Shown piece after piece: positions 1 through 11,795 of a stretch of 64,000 nucleotides of DNA. The translations under genes and the position numbers were made by a program. This DNA comes from Rhabditoides inermis (Eukaryota > Nematoda > Chromadorea > Rhabditida > Rhabditidae), in assembly GCA_963966185.1 (NCBI GenBank), contig CAWZYM010000040.1:110001-174000 (forward strand), given 5' to 3'. The notes under the pieces are model-generated. The model was not told the DNA's origin, did not search any database, and saw only the letters and a list, made by a program, of their open reading frames with translations. How positions within the stretch are numbered: the first letter of the stretch is position 1; each line of letters opens with the position of its first letter.

Positions 1-237
1 CTAATTTTTCACCATAAAACACCCTCTGAAAGTGTAAATAGAAAATTCTTATCAGCGTCTTCTTTGGATCTGACATTGACAGATGCTTCCTCACCCCACC
101 TCTCTCGCCACGCTCTCCCCCTCACACACTCTCTCATCCCTCTCTCTCTCCTTCTATGGAAGAGGGAGGCGTGCCCCCAGACTACAACTGAAATACTGGA
201 AAATCCGTCGGAGAGAGGCGGCTTGACACTTGCTTGG

Positions 238-1149
238 ATGGGAATTGCATGTCAGCACACTATGCTCATCCCCATCCTACTCCTACTCTCCTCCACTGTC
301 TACTGTCAAGATGACGTCACTTCCGACCACACTCCATTCGATCTCAACGACACCACATCCAGGCCCCACATACCACCGCGTGAGTGATTGTTGATTGTGG
401 AACGAATCCAGGATCCCTCCGGATCCATATATGTGTGTGTATCTCTGGGGAGTGGCCGTGACAAAGCGCGTTGCCGTACATTGTTTAGCCAGCCTTTCTC
501 TAGATGCATCCAATAGAGCCCGGCTCTTCTCTCACGCCATTCCGCCAAAACTCCAGATTCCCACACGCAGAGAGACAGCAACGCAGTAGTATTCGATGTG
601 GAGAAGGAGAAGGGGTCTCGGAAGGTCACGTCTCCCGGATGCCGCCATTCGGGCGGGGGAAGGGGGAAGGCACTGCGTTTCCGGCGCGCGCCCCTCCGAA
701 CACAATGAAAGTGCTCGCAAGTGTTGCGCCACATCGATTATGCGCATTCACTCATCATAGATGAGCGGTGAGAGAAAGGTTCTGTGCGAGTGGACACAAG
801 GTAGTGTGTGTGTGTGTGTGATTGACCATGTTCAGCTCACATGGGGATGGACTTCACTGAAGACGAGGATAGACTGGTGATCGATATGTTCAAGGCATAC
901 AACAACCTCATCCGGCCAGTGCCCGACATACACAGGTACCTCTCACCGATACGTTTCTCGGATACGATACGTTTCCCAGCGCGCCGGTGACGGTGGAGTT
1001 TGGCGTGGCGATGATCCTTCTCATCAACGTCGACGAGAGGAATCAAATTCTGCAGACGAACGTGTGGCTGACGATGAAATGGAACGACTTTCAGCTGAGA
1101 TGGGATCCCGCGCAGTATGGTACGTTGCTGGTCACAGAAAGACTCATCT

Positions 1150-1208
<59 letters not shown>

Positions 1209-2556
1209 ATCACCACTCCTGGATCCACAAGTATTTAGGTAACATCACTAACATGCACGTTCCGTGCGATAGAGTGTGGCTGCCGGACATTGTGCTGTTC
1301 AACAAGTGAGTCTCTCTTCCCCTCTCTCTCTCCCTCTCTCTCCCTCTCTCCCTCTCTCTCTCTCTTTCTCTCTATCTCTCTCTCTCTGTCTGTCTCTCAG
1401 CTGTTCAACCAGTGTCACGTCATCTGATCCCCCGCATCGATACTCCTCCCTTGCCCGAGTAATGCCGTGGCGCGGGAATCTTTTACGCACTCTTCCCATT
1501 CTACCGCCGCCCAAAACGGGTGATCAATGCCCGCACTCTAGCCCTCCTTTCCCCTCCTTTTCTCTCCCTCTCTCTTTCTCTCTTATCTGTCGGCAACATA
1601 TGCAAATCAACCGGCGAGCGTCCGTCAAACGAAGCGCGTTTCTCTCGCATTCGCATATTGCATTCTGGCGCCTCGAATATGGCACGCTGCATTTCTCGGA
1701 AACAACAACGAGCCGACAATCGGGGACGCACAATCGAGTTTGCATCGGATGGCGGGGGACATTATGAAATCAGTTTGGACAATGGAAGCGATTTCAGTGC
1801 GGACGGGAACTACGAGGTGTCGTTCAAGTCGAATGTGTTCGTGGAGCATACGGGGGACGTGACATGGGTGCCCCCAGCCATGTTCAAATCCAGCTGCCGC
1901 ATTGATGTCGAGTGGTGGGTGCGGGCAGATTATGTATGTATGTAGTACCATCACATCATACCTTTCATACAATCGCGTTTAAAAATTGTGCGATGACATA
2001 TCATCAGCAATCACATCGAATGACACGTACGAGGCGCACGATATGTTACATGTACGAGCTGTACGAAGACTCTATACGTGCAGGTTCCCGTTCGATCAGC
2101 AGCAGTGCGACCTTGTATTCGGATCGTGGACATACAACTCGGACGAGGTATCGATTATCGATTGATTCGTGTGACATCGAATTATTCAGGTGCGGCTCAG
2201 CTGGTACAACAACATCAAAGCCGTGCAGCTCACTGATTACTCGTATAGGTTAGATATCTTATGACCTTGATGTTCTATCTGACTGCCTTGTAGTGGTATT
2301 TGGGACGTGATAGACGTGCCGGGATTCATGTACAACTCCACGGATACTAACGCCAGCAAGATTGTCTTCAACATCGTCATTCGGAGGTACGGGTGACGTC
2401 ATTGAATGTGTACGATGACTTCATGTCGGCTTCGATTCCAGAAAGACGCTGTTCTACACTGTTATCCTCATCATACCCACTGTACTCATGGCATTTCTGT
2501 CAATGATGGCCTTCTATCTGCCGGCTGATTCTGCGGAAAAGGTAGAATCCTCTCTT

Positions 2557-2607
<51 letters not shown>

Positions 2608-3163
2608 GCAGAGTCTTCTTCAGATATCTCTGACCATCAACCTTCTTCTCGCGTTGGTTGTGTTCTTGCTGCTGGTCTCAAAGGTTAGTTTGTTCACTTG
2701 TGATTTACATTTTTTTTACTTTTACTTTATTTACTCTAGATTCTTCCACCCACATCCAACATCCCTCTCATGGGCAAGTACCTTCTTATGGCGTTTGTTC
2801 TTAACATCATCACAGTCATGGTGAGTCGCGCGATTAATCGCGGGTAGCAGCGACTAATCGCGCGCGACGATTCGCAGGTGACTGTGGTGATCGTGAACAT
2901 CTACTTCCGCTCTGCCCTCTCGCATGATATGTCTCCGTGGGTGCGTACTGTATTCCTGCACTTCCTTCCCAGGATACTGCTTATGAAGGTATGGTATAGG
3001 TACACTCAGTCTGGAAAGTGTGTTACATACTCGGATGAACAAACAGACTTAAGTAATAGCATGATGACATTCGCCGTTTTCAGCGTCCTGAGCGCATTCC
3101 TGTGTTCAATGGATACTTTGTGGAAGAGTACTGTGCGAGTGAGATATTTGATGCAAGTGAGTA

Positions 3164-3232
<69 letters not shown>

Positions 3233-4565
3233 CTCTCTTTCTAATGCAAGTTCCAGCCCACCCCCGCATATTCAAACCACCAGAGACACAGCGCTCGGAA
3301 AACAGCGAATTGCAGCGTAAGCCTGCCGTGCTAGAGACTCACTGTCACTGTCACTCTCCGGACTGTCTGTCAGACTGTCACTGTCACTCTCCGGACTGTC
3401 TGTCAGACTGTCACTGTCACTCTCCGGACTGTCTGTCACTCACACTTTGCGAGACACACTGTGTTGCTGTGTGCAAAACTTGCCACCTGTCCCTATTCAC
3501 TTTCACATCGTCTGAGCATCTGACGATGTCAATGACGTCATCTTATGTTGTGCAGGTCTGGTGATGCCTTCAATGACAGCGACGATCGTTCCGTTCCTGC
3601 AGATGAGTCGTCTATGCTCTCCGGTCAGAGAGCCGCCATCAACGGAGAGGAAACATCACAAGTGAGACAATGTCTTTATTTATATCCTTGCGCTTTCAAA
3701 CTACGAAAACATGTTTGGCGTATCAAACTCAAACGGCTTTTCAATTGCAATTGCAACGTGAAATTTGAAGAGACTGGCCGCTATGTATTTCCTTCCACGA
3801 TTCCAGAAACTGCACACAGTGGAAGCGCATGTCGAAGAAATTTTCGATCAAAAGAAGGGTGAGTTCACATTGATGACGTCATGTCTACACTGTCACATCC
3901 AATCCTCTAATCATACATTGTCCTTCAGAACCGCGACGAGCCCTGCTGTTCTCTGGAAGAGGAGCAGTCGTCCACCCCATCGTCCACTGCGCCCGTATCC
4001 GAGGTACGTAGCTACAACTATACGTCCAATGTACACGTTCGTTCTTTAACTTCAATATTCATCCGCCCGCTTGTATTTTACGTTTTACCTGTACGTTTCA
4101 CAGAGCGAGCGCATTTCTCGCGAGATGAAAACGACAGTCGAGGCTATCGCCTACATAGCCGAACACATGAAGGCTGAGATGAGCGACAAGAAGGTACGGT
4201 AAATCAGGCATACTGTATTTTTGGTATACTGTATCTACTCAATTCTACTGTAGGTCCGCGACGATTGGAAGTACGTGGCTATGGTGATCGATCGACTGCT
4301 GCTTCTCATTTTCTTCGGAGTCACGCTGGGAGGAACGATTGGTGAGAATCTCTCCCTCCCTATCTCCCTATCTCCCTCTCTCCCTCTCTCCCTCTCTCCC
4401 TCTCTCCCTCCCTCCCTCTTTCCCTCCCTCTCTCACACACACACACACACACTCTCTCTCTCTCTCTCTCCAGGCATCATTTGCTCTGCTCCGCACGTCT
4501 TCGACTTTGTCGATCAGGACAAGGTCATCAAGGAGCTCAACATCAAATACATGATGAACATGTAG
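238..4565 (+). CDS. nicotinic acetylcholine receptor subunit, non-alpha type (gene 1)
   Basis: Subunit of a pentameric cation channel of the Cys-loop family, expected in the plasma membrane at synapses or muscle. I join 19 exons: 238-379, 836-935, 980-1119, 1239-1305, 1798-1914, 2084-2147, 2190-2248, 2294-2386, 2442-2541, 2624-2683, 2740-2820, 2878-2988, 3084-3156, 3556-3661, 3807-3858, 3929-4003, 4104-4193, 4254-4341, 4474-4565. They give 569 residues in one frame, all with GT-AG introns. A signal peptide starts at 238 (or the in-frame ATG at 262). The Cys-loop runs C183 to C197 with 13 residues between and contains FPFD. M1 is about 262-286, M2 295-314 (with E just before it, as in cation channels), M3 315-341, M4 about 518-539. 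Loop C has no vicinal Cys pair, so it is a non-alpha subunit, nearest in character to nematode UNC-29/LEV-1/ACR-2/ACR-3. Which of these is not decided. Exons 14-16 in the M3-M4 loop are the least certain. Confidence 0.93.
1153..1206. repeat. (AT)n microsatellite in intron 3 of gene 1
   Basis: About 27 AT dinucleotides between exons 980-1119 and 1239-1305. Confidence 0.95.
2559..2605. repeat. (CT)n microsatellite in gene 1 intron
   Basis: Pure CT tract just upstream of the M2 exon at 2624. Similar tracts lie in gene 1 introns at 1313-1400 and 4350-4470. Confidence 0.95.
3169..3240. repeat. (CT)n microsatellite in gene 1 intron
   Basis: CT tract near the start of the intron between exons 13 and 14. 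Confidence 0.95.
3341..3437. repeat. 33-bp minisatellite, three copies
   Basis: Three near-identical 33-bp copies start at 3341, 3374 and 3407 inside the intron 3157-3555 of gene 1. They can be read through without a stop, but the conserved channel sequence splices over them. Confidence 0.9.
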
Positions 4566-4646
4566 ACAAGGAATTCTCATTGTGTATGTTCTTTGTATGA
4601 TGTTTGTAGAGTATACTAGTCACAACCATATACGCGTACAAGAAAG

Positions 4647-4652
4647 AATAAA
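4647..4652 (+). promoter_or_regulatory. poly(A) signal of gene 1
   Basis: AATAAA lies 82 bp after the gene 1 stop codon. The first recognisable exon of gene 2 begins only about 120 bp further on, a spacing typical of nematode operons. Confidence 0.7.
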
Positions 4653-4772
4653 TTATTGTTTTCTTGATCTTATGTGTGTATTTCTTACGCGTAAGCCTGA
4701 CAGGGAAAGATGAAATGCATAGATATTTGTGATTCGAGTTTTGTGTGACTTGTTTTGTGTGACCATTGGCAG

Positions 4773-5324
4773 TGCTGCCGTGTTGTCTGTGTTCATTCGA
4801 CGAGGATAGACTGCTGGCTGGACTGTTCGGAGGATACAACAACCTGGTACCCCCAGTCGGCACAAGAAACGACAGCAAGGCAGTGGAGGTAGGAGGAGAG
4901 AGAGAGAGGAGAGAGAGGGAGAGCGGGGAGGGGGGGGGGGGAGAGGGAGAGGGAGAGAGAGAGGGAGAGAGGGAGAGAGGGAGAGAGGGAGAGAGGGAGA
5001 GAGGGGGAGAGGGAGAGAGGGAGAGAGGGAGAGAGGGAGAGAGGGAGAGAGGGAGAGAGGGAGAGAGGGGGGAGAGAGAGAGAGGAAAGAGAGATTGCAG
5101 GTCGCTTTCTCGCTCGCCATGGTTTTGTTGATCAACGTGGACGAGAAGAATCAGATCATGCACACGAATGTGTGGCCGACGATGAAGGTACTATCACCTC
5201 TCTCTCTCCCCTCCCTCTCTCTCTCCCCCTCTCTCTCCCCCTCTCTCTCCCCCTCCTCTCTCTCTCCCCCTATTTCCTCTCTCTCTCTCCCTTCCTCTCT
5301 CTTTCTCCCTCTATTTTCTCTCTT

Positions 5325-5377
<53 letters not shown>

Positions 5378-6067
5378 CAGTGGCGTGATGACCGCATGAG
5401 CTGGCATCCGCACCACTTTGGTGGCATCCGTACTGTTCGCATTCCACCGGATAGGGTTTGGCTACCCGATATTGTCTTGTTTAACAAGTGAGTCAACAAA
5501 GAATGTCAACTATTAGTACGATGAACAAAAAACATTTGCAGTGCCGATGGCAACTACCTGGTATCGTTTCAGTCGAATGTGGTGGTGGAACATACTGGAG
5601 AGGTGAGTTCCTCTGAGTCTCTGACTTCTCTGGGAAGCGTCAGTGCATTCCATACTCGACTGTCTTCAGATGTTGTGGGTGCCCCCTGCTCTGTACACCT
5701 CTTCCTGCATCATAGATGTCGAGTACTTTCCATTCGATGAACAGACGTTAGTTATTGGTTATTGCACTCTGCTTCTTCGCTTGTCTACTGTATCTCATCA
5801 GTTGCGCCCTCGTATTCGGATCGTGGACATACAAGCAAGACGAGGTGGTACTCAACTATCTCATGGGAAAGAAGCAGGTAGAGAGGAAGGGGGAGGAGAG
5901 GAGAGGGAGAGAGGGGAAGAGAGAGAATGCAGGTTGAACTGAACGACTACTCGCCGTCTGGAGTGTGGGACATTATGGGTGTGCCTGGGGTGTTGACAGG
6001 AGACCGCAGCAGAATCATCTACTACATCAAGATCAGGAGGTCTCTCTCTCTCTCTCTCTCCCTCTCC

Positions 6068-6109
<42 letters not shown>

Positions 6110-6749
6110 CTCTTCCTCCTCCTCCTCCATCTGTTCTCCGTTCCAGAAAGACTCTCTTCTACACGATGATCCTCATTCTTCCCACTGTCCTCATGGCGTT
6201 CCTTTCCGTTATGGTGATTTCTTGCATTAAGTAGTTAAATAAAACATCAACTGTCAAAGTAGCAATAGCAAAGCATGTACAGTCAGTTGATTGGTCACAA
6301 ATCACATCCAGGTGTTCTATCTGCCGACAGAAGCGAGTGAGAAAATAACGCTCGCCATTTCGATCCTTCTCGCTTTGGTCGTCTTTCTGCTACTCGTGTC
6401 GAAGGTAGCAAACTTCTTTCAACTCAAAACTGTGTTCTGTCGGTCAGCTCAACTTCTGTCTTCGAGACAAGTTTCGAAGGCGTTGTGAATGCTGAGAGAT
6501 GCTCATCTGCATTGCAGATACTCCCTCCGACCTCCGATTCCATCCCCCTCATGGCCAAATACCTGCTGATGACCTTCGTTATGAACATGCTCACGATTAT
6601 GGTGAGCTACACGCGAGTAATAGCGAATCGCAACAAAACGCGAATATTCGCGATTCGCAGGTGACTGTGGTGATCATCAATATCTACTTCCGCGGTCCGG
6701 CAACGCACCAGATGCCCCAGTGGGTGCGAGTCGTGTTTCTCAAAGTGGG

Positions 6750-6799
<50 letters not shown>

Positions 6800-7666
6800 C
6801 CTCTCTCCCCCCCTCTCTCTCTTCGTTCAAATGTTTTCTTCTTCAGCATCTTCCTCTGCTTCTTCTCATGAAACGCCCAGAGGCGACTGAACTGGAGCTA
6901 CAAAAGGTAGGATTGAAGTTATTTATGGATCTGTAAACTGGTAGTTTCAGGAGCGTGAGGCTAAGATGATGAAATTCGGCCTGGCGCGATGTGTGGAGGA
7001 AACGAAGAAAACATCTGTAAGAACTCTCCATTTTCAATTACCATCTCCCATATGCAAATCTTCAGGACAGCCCGCTTTTGATAGCGCGCCGGAACGAGGA
7101 GAAGAGCAAGGAGGATCCGAATACGAAGAAGGTATCTCTCTCTATCTCCCTCTCTTCTTCCCTCTCTCCCTCCCTCTCTTCCTCTCTCTCCCTGCCTCCC
7201 TCTCTCAATCTCCCTCCTTCCAGCAAGAGACTCTCTCGGATGAGGCTATGCAGGCCATCGATGCTATCCAATACATCACAGAGCATCTGCGACACGACAA
7301 CGACTACAAAAAGGTAGTACGATGCATAGTTTTTGTTACATGAAAACTATAAAACTTTGAAGCGACATATGAGTTCAGTTGTCGGTATTTCACGTCGCGA
7401 TAGAACGCTGGTTGCTGACTTCCATGTGGTCACTTTTACGGATTCTATCATACCACTAGAACACTAGGATAGTCATGATAGACAGGAGACAAATGAGTTT
7501 ATTTGTCCGACCCAGTCAAATATGGGAAGAGGTGTACGGATTGTAGGCTCGGGACGAGTGGAAGTACGTGGCTACTGTCGTCGACAGACTACTGCTCTAT
7601 GTCTTCTTCGCTGTCACCCTCGGAGGCACCATCGGTCAGCACTCCTCTCTTCCCCCCTCTCGCGCG

Positions 7667-7711
<45 letters not shown>

Positions 7712-7980
7712 CCCACATCTAATTTCAGGAATTCTGTTCTCAGCTCCCAATGTGTTCGTGTATGTGGATCAGTCGGAGGTCTGTTTTCGTTTTTATAATG
7801 TTTTGGTAAGATGCAGCTCACACAACATCCGCAAAAAAAACAACAGCAAATGAAAACCCTCACAGCCAGTGTGTGTTCTAGATTCTGGCTTCCATGTGGA
7901 ATGTTGAGGTGATCGCTCGTCTGAAGAAGCAAGCAGCGGATGAGATAGCGGCTGCGATCGCGGAAGGAAAAACATTCTGA
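4773..7980 (+). CDS. nicotinic acetylcholine receptor subunit, non-alpha type (gene 2, 5' end not found)
   Basis: Second Cys-loop channel subunit, a paralogue of gene 1. Exons: 4773-4888, 5101-5187, 5381-5487, 5542-5602, 5670-5746, 5802-5877, 5933-6039, 6147-6213, 6312-6404, 6518-6601, 6661-6744, 6847-6906, 6951-7016, 7066-7131, 7224-7313, 7547-7634, 7729-7778, 7882-7980. From the conserved FDEDRLL motif at 4796 this gives 484 residues. The Cys-loop cysteines are at 5706 and 5803. M2 ([20 protein letters not shown]) is preceded by E; M4 is in exon 7547-7634. Loop C lacks a Cys-Cys pair. The M3-M4 loop is much shorter than in gene 1. No exon with a start codon and signal peptide was found in the roughly 200 bp after gene 1; the first exon begins out of phase by one base, so a small upstream exon may be missed or lost. 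Gene order recalls the acr-2/acr-3 operon of Caenorhabditis, but orthology is not shown. Confidence 0.9.
4889..5096. repeat. (GA)/(GGGAGA)n tract in first intron of gene 2
   Basis: Purine-rich tract filling the intron between exons 4773-4888 and 5101-5187. It has the opposite base polarity to the CT tracts in neighbouring introns. Confidence 0.95.
5200..5372. repeat. (CT)n tract in gene 2 intron
   Basis: The tract ends directly at the TTTTTCAG acceptor of exon 5381-5487, so it serves as an extended polypyrimidine tract. Shorter CT tracts occur in other gene 2 introns at 6040-6118, 6752-6822, 7136-7210 and 7670-7712. Confidence 0.95.
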
Positions 7981-7983
7981 AAA

Positions 7984-8056
7984 GTCTCTCTCTCTCCCTC
8001 TCTCTCTCTCTCCCTCTCTCTCCCTCTCTCCCTCTCTCTCCCTCTATCTCTCCCTC
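7984..8056. repeat. (CT)n tract after gene 2
   Basis: Starts four bases after the gene 2 stop codon and runs to the left target duplication of the retroelement at 8057. Confidence 0.9.
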
Positions 8057-8481
8057 TCTACGTTAGTATCAATCAATCAATCAATCAATCGTTTATCCGG
8101 AATCGTTATATCTGAGTATGACAACACAATCATAATGATATGAAGCATACAGTAGTGCCTAAGATACTAGATACAAAGGCTAACGCCGGGGAAAGACAGG
8201 TAGGCTGACGAGGTTAGTGGTGGGAAGACGATACTCGATCGATAATCATTCCTGGACCATTAGAGTACCATTCTTGACGTGTAGAGCCCCGGGGGTTCTT
8301 TTGCTTCCATGCCAATCGGTATCTCCTCGTGCCATAGCTGCTTCCGCATGAGGGTACTTCCCGCCGCCTCACTGGTTACTCGAGAAGGATTCTTCTCGAT
8401 GACCGAACATTCGGCGGCTGTGGGGCAAAATGAGGACCCGACCGCACGCCGCGGGGAAAAGAAGAAGAATCTACGTTAGTA
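8057..8481 (-). mobile_element. short retroelement insertion (SINE or 5'-truncated LINE)
   Basis: The 12-bp sequence TCTACGTTAGTA occurs at 8057-8068 and again at 8470-8481, a target-site duplication. The 401 bp between them end, read on the minus strand, in a (GATT)n tail of about five units next to the left duplication, as seen at 3' ends of some non-LTR elements. No ORF of note and no clear tRNA-type promoter was seen, so it may be a 3' fragment of a LINE or a SINE. Confidence 0.7.
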
Positions 8482-8911
8482 GTTAGTAAGATACCCTCAT
8501 AAGATATTTTTCAACTTCTTGACGATTTCGGATACATCTCTGAGTGAATCTCTTTCATGTGTCTCTCTAACCATATCAATGTAATGTCTGTAGAGTGTAG
8601 AGTTTTGATTATGCTACACACAACGCTGCTAGAATACTCGAGAAGATAGTAGGTATTGTATAGTAGTATATGTCTATCAGACATAAATAAATAGAGAAAA
8701 CAACTATTGTTTGATTGACGTCTTGATCGAAATGACTCCCTATATGAAAAGGGGTGTAAAAAATCAGAAATATTTTCATACCACATTTTTGTCAGATAAA
8801 CGTTTATAATTCCATAATCGATCAAACGCCAAGGTTATGCAACTCGGTTTGTTGGATAGGAATACCGCGAATACCAGTTGAACTAGAACACCGGTTGTCA
8901 AGAGGCGAGTG

Positions 8912-8946
<35 letters not shown>

Positions 8947-9481
8947 GGGAGAGAGAGAGAGAGGGGGGGGGGAGAGAGAGAGAGGGAGAGGGTAAGAGGT
9001 CCTTTGGGATACTCAGGATGATCTCTTTTGATCCCATTGTGTCGTCCGCACTGTGGAATCACACATTTTAGAATGGAATATCCAACAGTTGCAAATACTC
9101 TTGTCACCCCTGCCTGCTACTTTTATGCTGGTTTTTTCGCTTTGTTTTACAAAAAATGCTGGTATGATTTTCGGCTTTCAGAGAATTGTGAACACCAGTT
9201 CACTAACTAACTGTTATGATTGTTAAAAATTTGTTTTTACTAGTATCTTTTCATATGTGGAACAGTAGCTGCGATGAGCCGAATGTGACTCGATTCGAGG
9301 ATGCGAGGTAGGTAAACGAAGCTCCATCCACTCTAGACTCTAGTCTCCACTTGATCTTATCTCTCCGTAGCCTTATCACTATGCGCTGCTACGTGCCGAG
9401 TGATAAAAGCAGCCACAACTTCAATAGTTGATATCAACAGTTCGTTTTGATTTTGTTTTGAAGAGTGTTCTTACTTTGAGC
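8482..9481. other. intergenic stretch before the dehydrogenase gene
   Basis: I see no gene here. It holds a GA-rich tract at about 8912-8993 and AT-rich sequence; the last 100-200 bp presumably include the promoter of the dehydrogenase gene, but no specific site is recognisable. Confidence 0.5.
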
Positions 9482-10278
9482 ATGGACATATTCACACTCC
9501 TCGCCCTATTTCTCCTAGCAGTCATAGCATATTTCTCCCTGCGATACTACTGGGAACAGTTCGAAATCGACAGTCTCCAAGACAAGGCCGTGCTCATTAC
9601 CGGATGCGACACAGGTGGTCTCCCTCCCCCCTCTCCCTCCCTCCCTCCCTCCCTCCCTCCCTCCCCCTCCCTCCCTCCCTCCCTCCCTCCCTCCCTCCCT
9701 CCCTCCCTCCCTCCCTCCCTCCCTCCCTCCCTCCCTCCCTCCCTCCCTCCCTCCCTCCCTCCCGCCCCTCTCACTCTTTCTCTACCCCTTTCCTCCCCCA
9801 ATGACTCTGTCCAGGCTTCGGTCGCGGCCTTGCCTTGAAGTGCCTGGGAAGAGGCATGCCTGTATTCGCTGGCTGTTTATCTGAACAGGTAACTTCCAAA
9901 ATGTTTTTATGAAGTTAAGTTTACATATGAATATGAATGAAACAAATGTGTTCAGGGTTGCTCATCACTCCGCGCCGAGGCAAAGGGACTGAAAGGTAGT
10001 CCCGCCTATTCAGGTTCCGCCCACACATTCATTAAAGGAATTCTGGATGCATTTGTAATGAACGTTTCGAGTGACGAGAGCGTGGCAAAGACGAAAGAGT
10101 ACTTGGTGAAGAAGACGGAGCAGTATGGAGGTATGCAATCTCCGCCCACTTTAGCTACGCCTAGTCCTCCCATTTCCAGGTCTTTATGGTGTGGCGAACA
10201 ACGCGGGAATCGTTGGGAACTCTTTCTTCGATGATTTCCTCAATATCGATGACTACAAGGTAAAGTGGCACTGTGTTT

Positions 10279-10310
<32 letters not shown>

Positions 10311-10537
10311 AGGGAGAGGGTGTTTCAGGCGGTAGCGGAAGTGAACACCTTCGGTGTCATCCGGACCACCCACGCAGTCAAGGATATGATCAAGAGAAAA
10401 CGGTCAGTAAACAATTTTTTTTCATTTTGTTATAAAATACATATACATTTGCATAATCAGTGGTCGCATCGTGAACGTTCATTCGATCTGCGCCCGTGTC
10501 GGCATTCAGGTAGGATAGGATAGCAGCATCCAGAAAG

Positions 10538-10581
<44 letters not shown>

Positions 10582-10792
10582 CCACCAGGGACACGGACAG
10601 AGTTATAGAGAGAGCGTCTTACTTCATTTCAATTTACATGCTCGATAATATCGTATATATATATATGATTGCCACTGCAATATGTGCAAACTCAGGGCAT
10701 CGGACCGTATACGGTTGCCAAGTTCGCTGTCAGCGGATACACTGATGTGCTGAGGTGAGTCGACAACTATCGGCGCGGCCTATCCCTCGCTC

Positions 10793-10858
<66 letters not shown>

Positions 10859-11151
10859 CCATCTCTCCCCTCTAACCCCTTTCTCCCTCTCTCCATCTCT
10901 CATATTTCTTGCAGACAAGAGATGCGGCCCTTCGGTGTCTCTGTGCACTGCCTCGAACCCGGATTCTTCAAGGTAAGTATTGTACTACACGTATCATACT
11001 CATAACCTGCAGATGATTTTTTTCAAAATGACAAAAACGTTTTGAGACTCCGCTCATCGACCATGATCGATTGGAGAAACAGGTGATGGGAATATGGGAG
11101 AGAGCGCCCCAGGGAGTGAGACAGCAGTACGGAGAGGAGTGCTTCCGGATC

Positions 11152-11198
<47 letters not shown>

Positions 11199-11370
11199 GG
11201 GAGACGTGTGGGTTTCAGCCAAGCAGAAGATGCAGGAGCTTCTCGAGGGCATCTCATCGTCGCGAGTCGACTGGGTTGTCGACGCATACTTCCACGCACT
11301 CACCGCGAAGTGAGAGAGAGAAGAGATAGGGAGGGAGAGAGAGAAGAGAGAGAGAGAAGAGATAGGGAGG

Positions 11371-11425
<55 letters not shown>

Positions 11426-11498
11426 ATAGGGAGAGAGAGAGAGAGAAGAGAGCGAGAGAGAGAGAAGAGATAGGGAGGGAGAGAGAAGAGAGAGAGAA

Positions 11499-11544
<46 letters not shown>

Positions 11545-11795
11545 AGAGAAAGCGAGAGAGAAATAGAGAGATGGCTTTCTTCACAGGTATCCGCGTACTC
11601 GCTACCAGATCGGCTATGACTGTCATTTTCTGTGAGTCACATTGGTTGTCTCCACGCATGCATGCATGATGTGATCGACCCTGTTGCAGGTTCATTCCCC
11701 TCTCCTTCGTTCCCTCAGCCCTCCAGGACCGCCTTCTATCAGCCGCTTCCTGGCTCAGTGGCGCCCCCAAGCCACAGTGCGTAGATAAGATGTAA
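9482..11795 (+). CDS. short-chain dehydrogenase/reductase, retinol or 17-beta-hydroxysteroid dehydrogenase type
   Basis: NAD(P)-dependent oxidoreductase, probably anchored in the endoplasmic reticulum membrane. Thirteen exons: 9482-9614, 9815-9888, 9956-9995, 10038-10130, 10180-10259, 10329-10402, 10461-10509, 10696-10754, 10915-10972, 11047-11152, 11219-11309, 11587-11631, 11690-11795. They encode 335 residues, the usual size for the family. An N-terminal hydrophobic segment (about 3-20) is followed by the cofactor motif TGCDTGFG at 40-47, NNAG at 120-123, catalytic S173 and the YTVAK motif (Y186, K190). The sequence LEPGFFKTPL follows the active site, as in retinol dehydrogenase-like members (nematode dhs genes). 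The substrate cannot be told from sequence. Some acceptors are weak (ATTAAAG before 10038, TTTTGAG before 11047) but the frame and the conserved residues require them. Confidence 0.92.
9617..9775. repeat. (CCCT)n microsatellite in intron 1 of the dehydrogenase gene
   Basis: More than 30 CCCT units, nearly perfect, fill the intron 9615-9814. The complementary strand is a long GGGA array with potential to form quadruplex DNA. Confidence 0.95.
11311..11572. repeat. GA-rich tract in intron 11 of the dehydrogenase gene
   Basis: About 260 bp of GAGA with recurring AAGAGATAGGGAGGGAG blocks. Smaller tracts in this gene are GA at 10278-10318, CT at 10539-10579, CT then AT at 10796-10855, and GA at 11155-11205. 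Confidence 0.95.

Noticed and set aside
1276..1767. Open frames rich in Leu-Ser or Glu-Arg across CT/GA tracts (also at 4275-5447, 9547-9884, 11208-11770)
   Set aside because: Artefacts of dinucleotide repeats inside introns.
3341..3437. Extra Cys/His-rich exon in gene 1 from the 33-bp repeats
   Set aside because: Splicing from 3156 to 3556 restores the conserved receptor sequence (FDASLVMP); the repeats fall in the intron.
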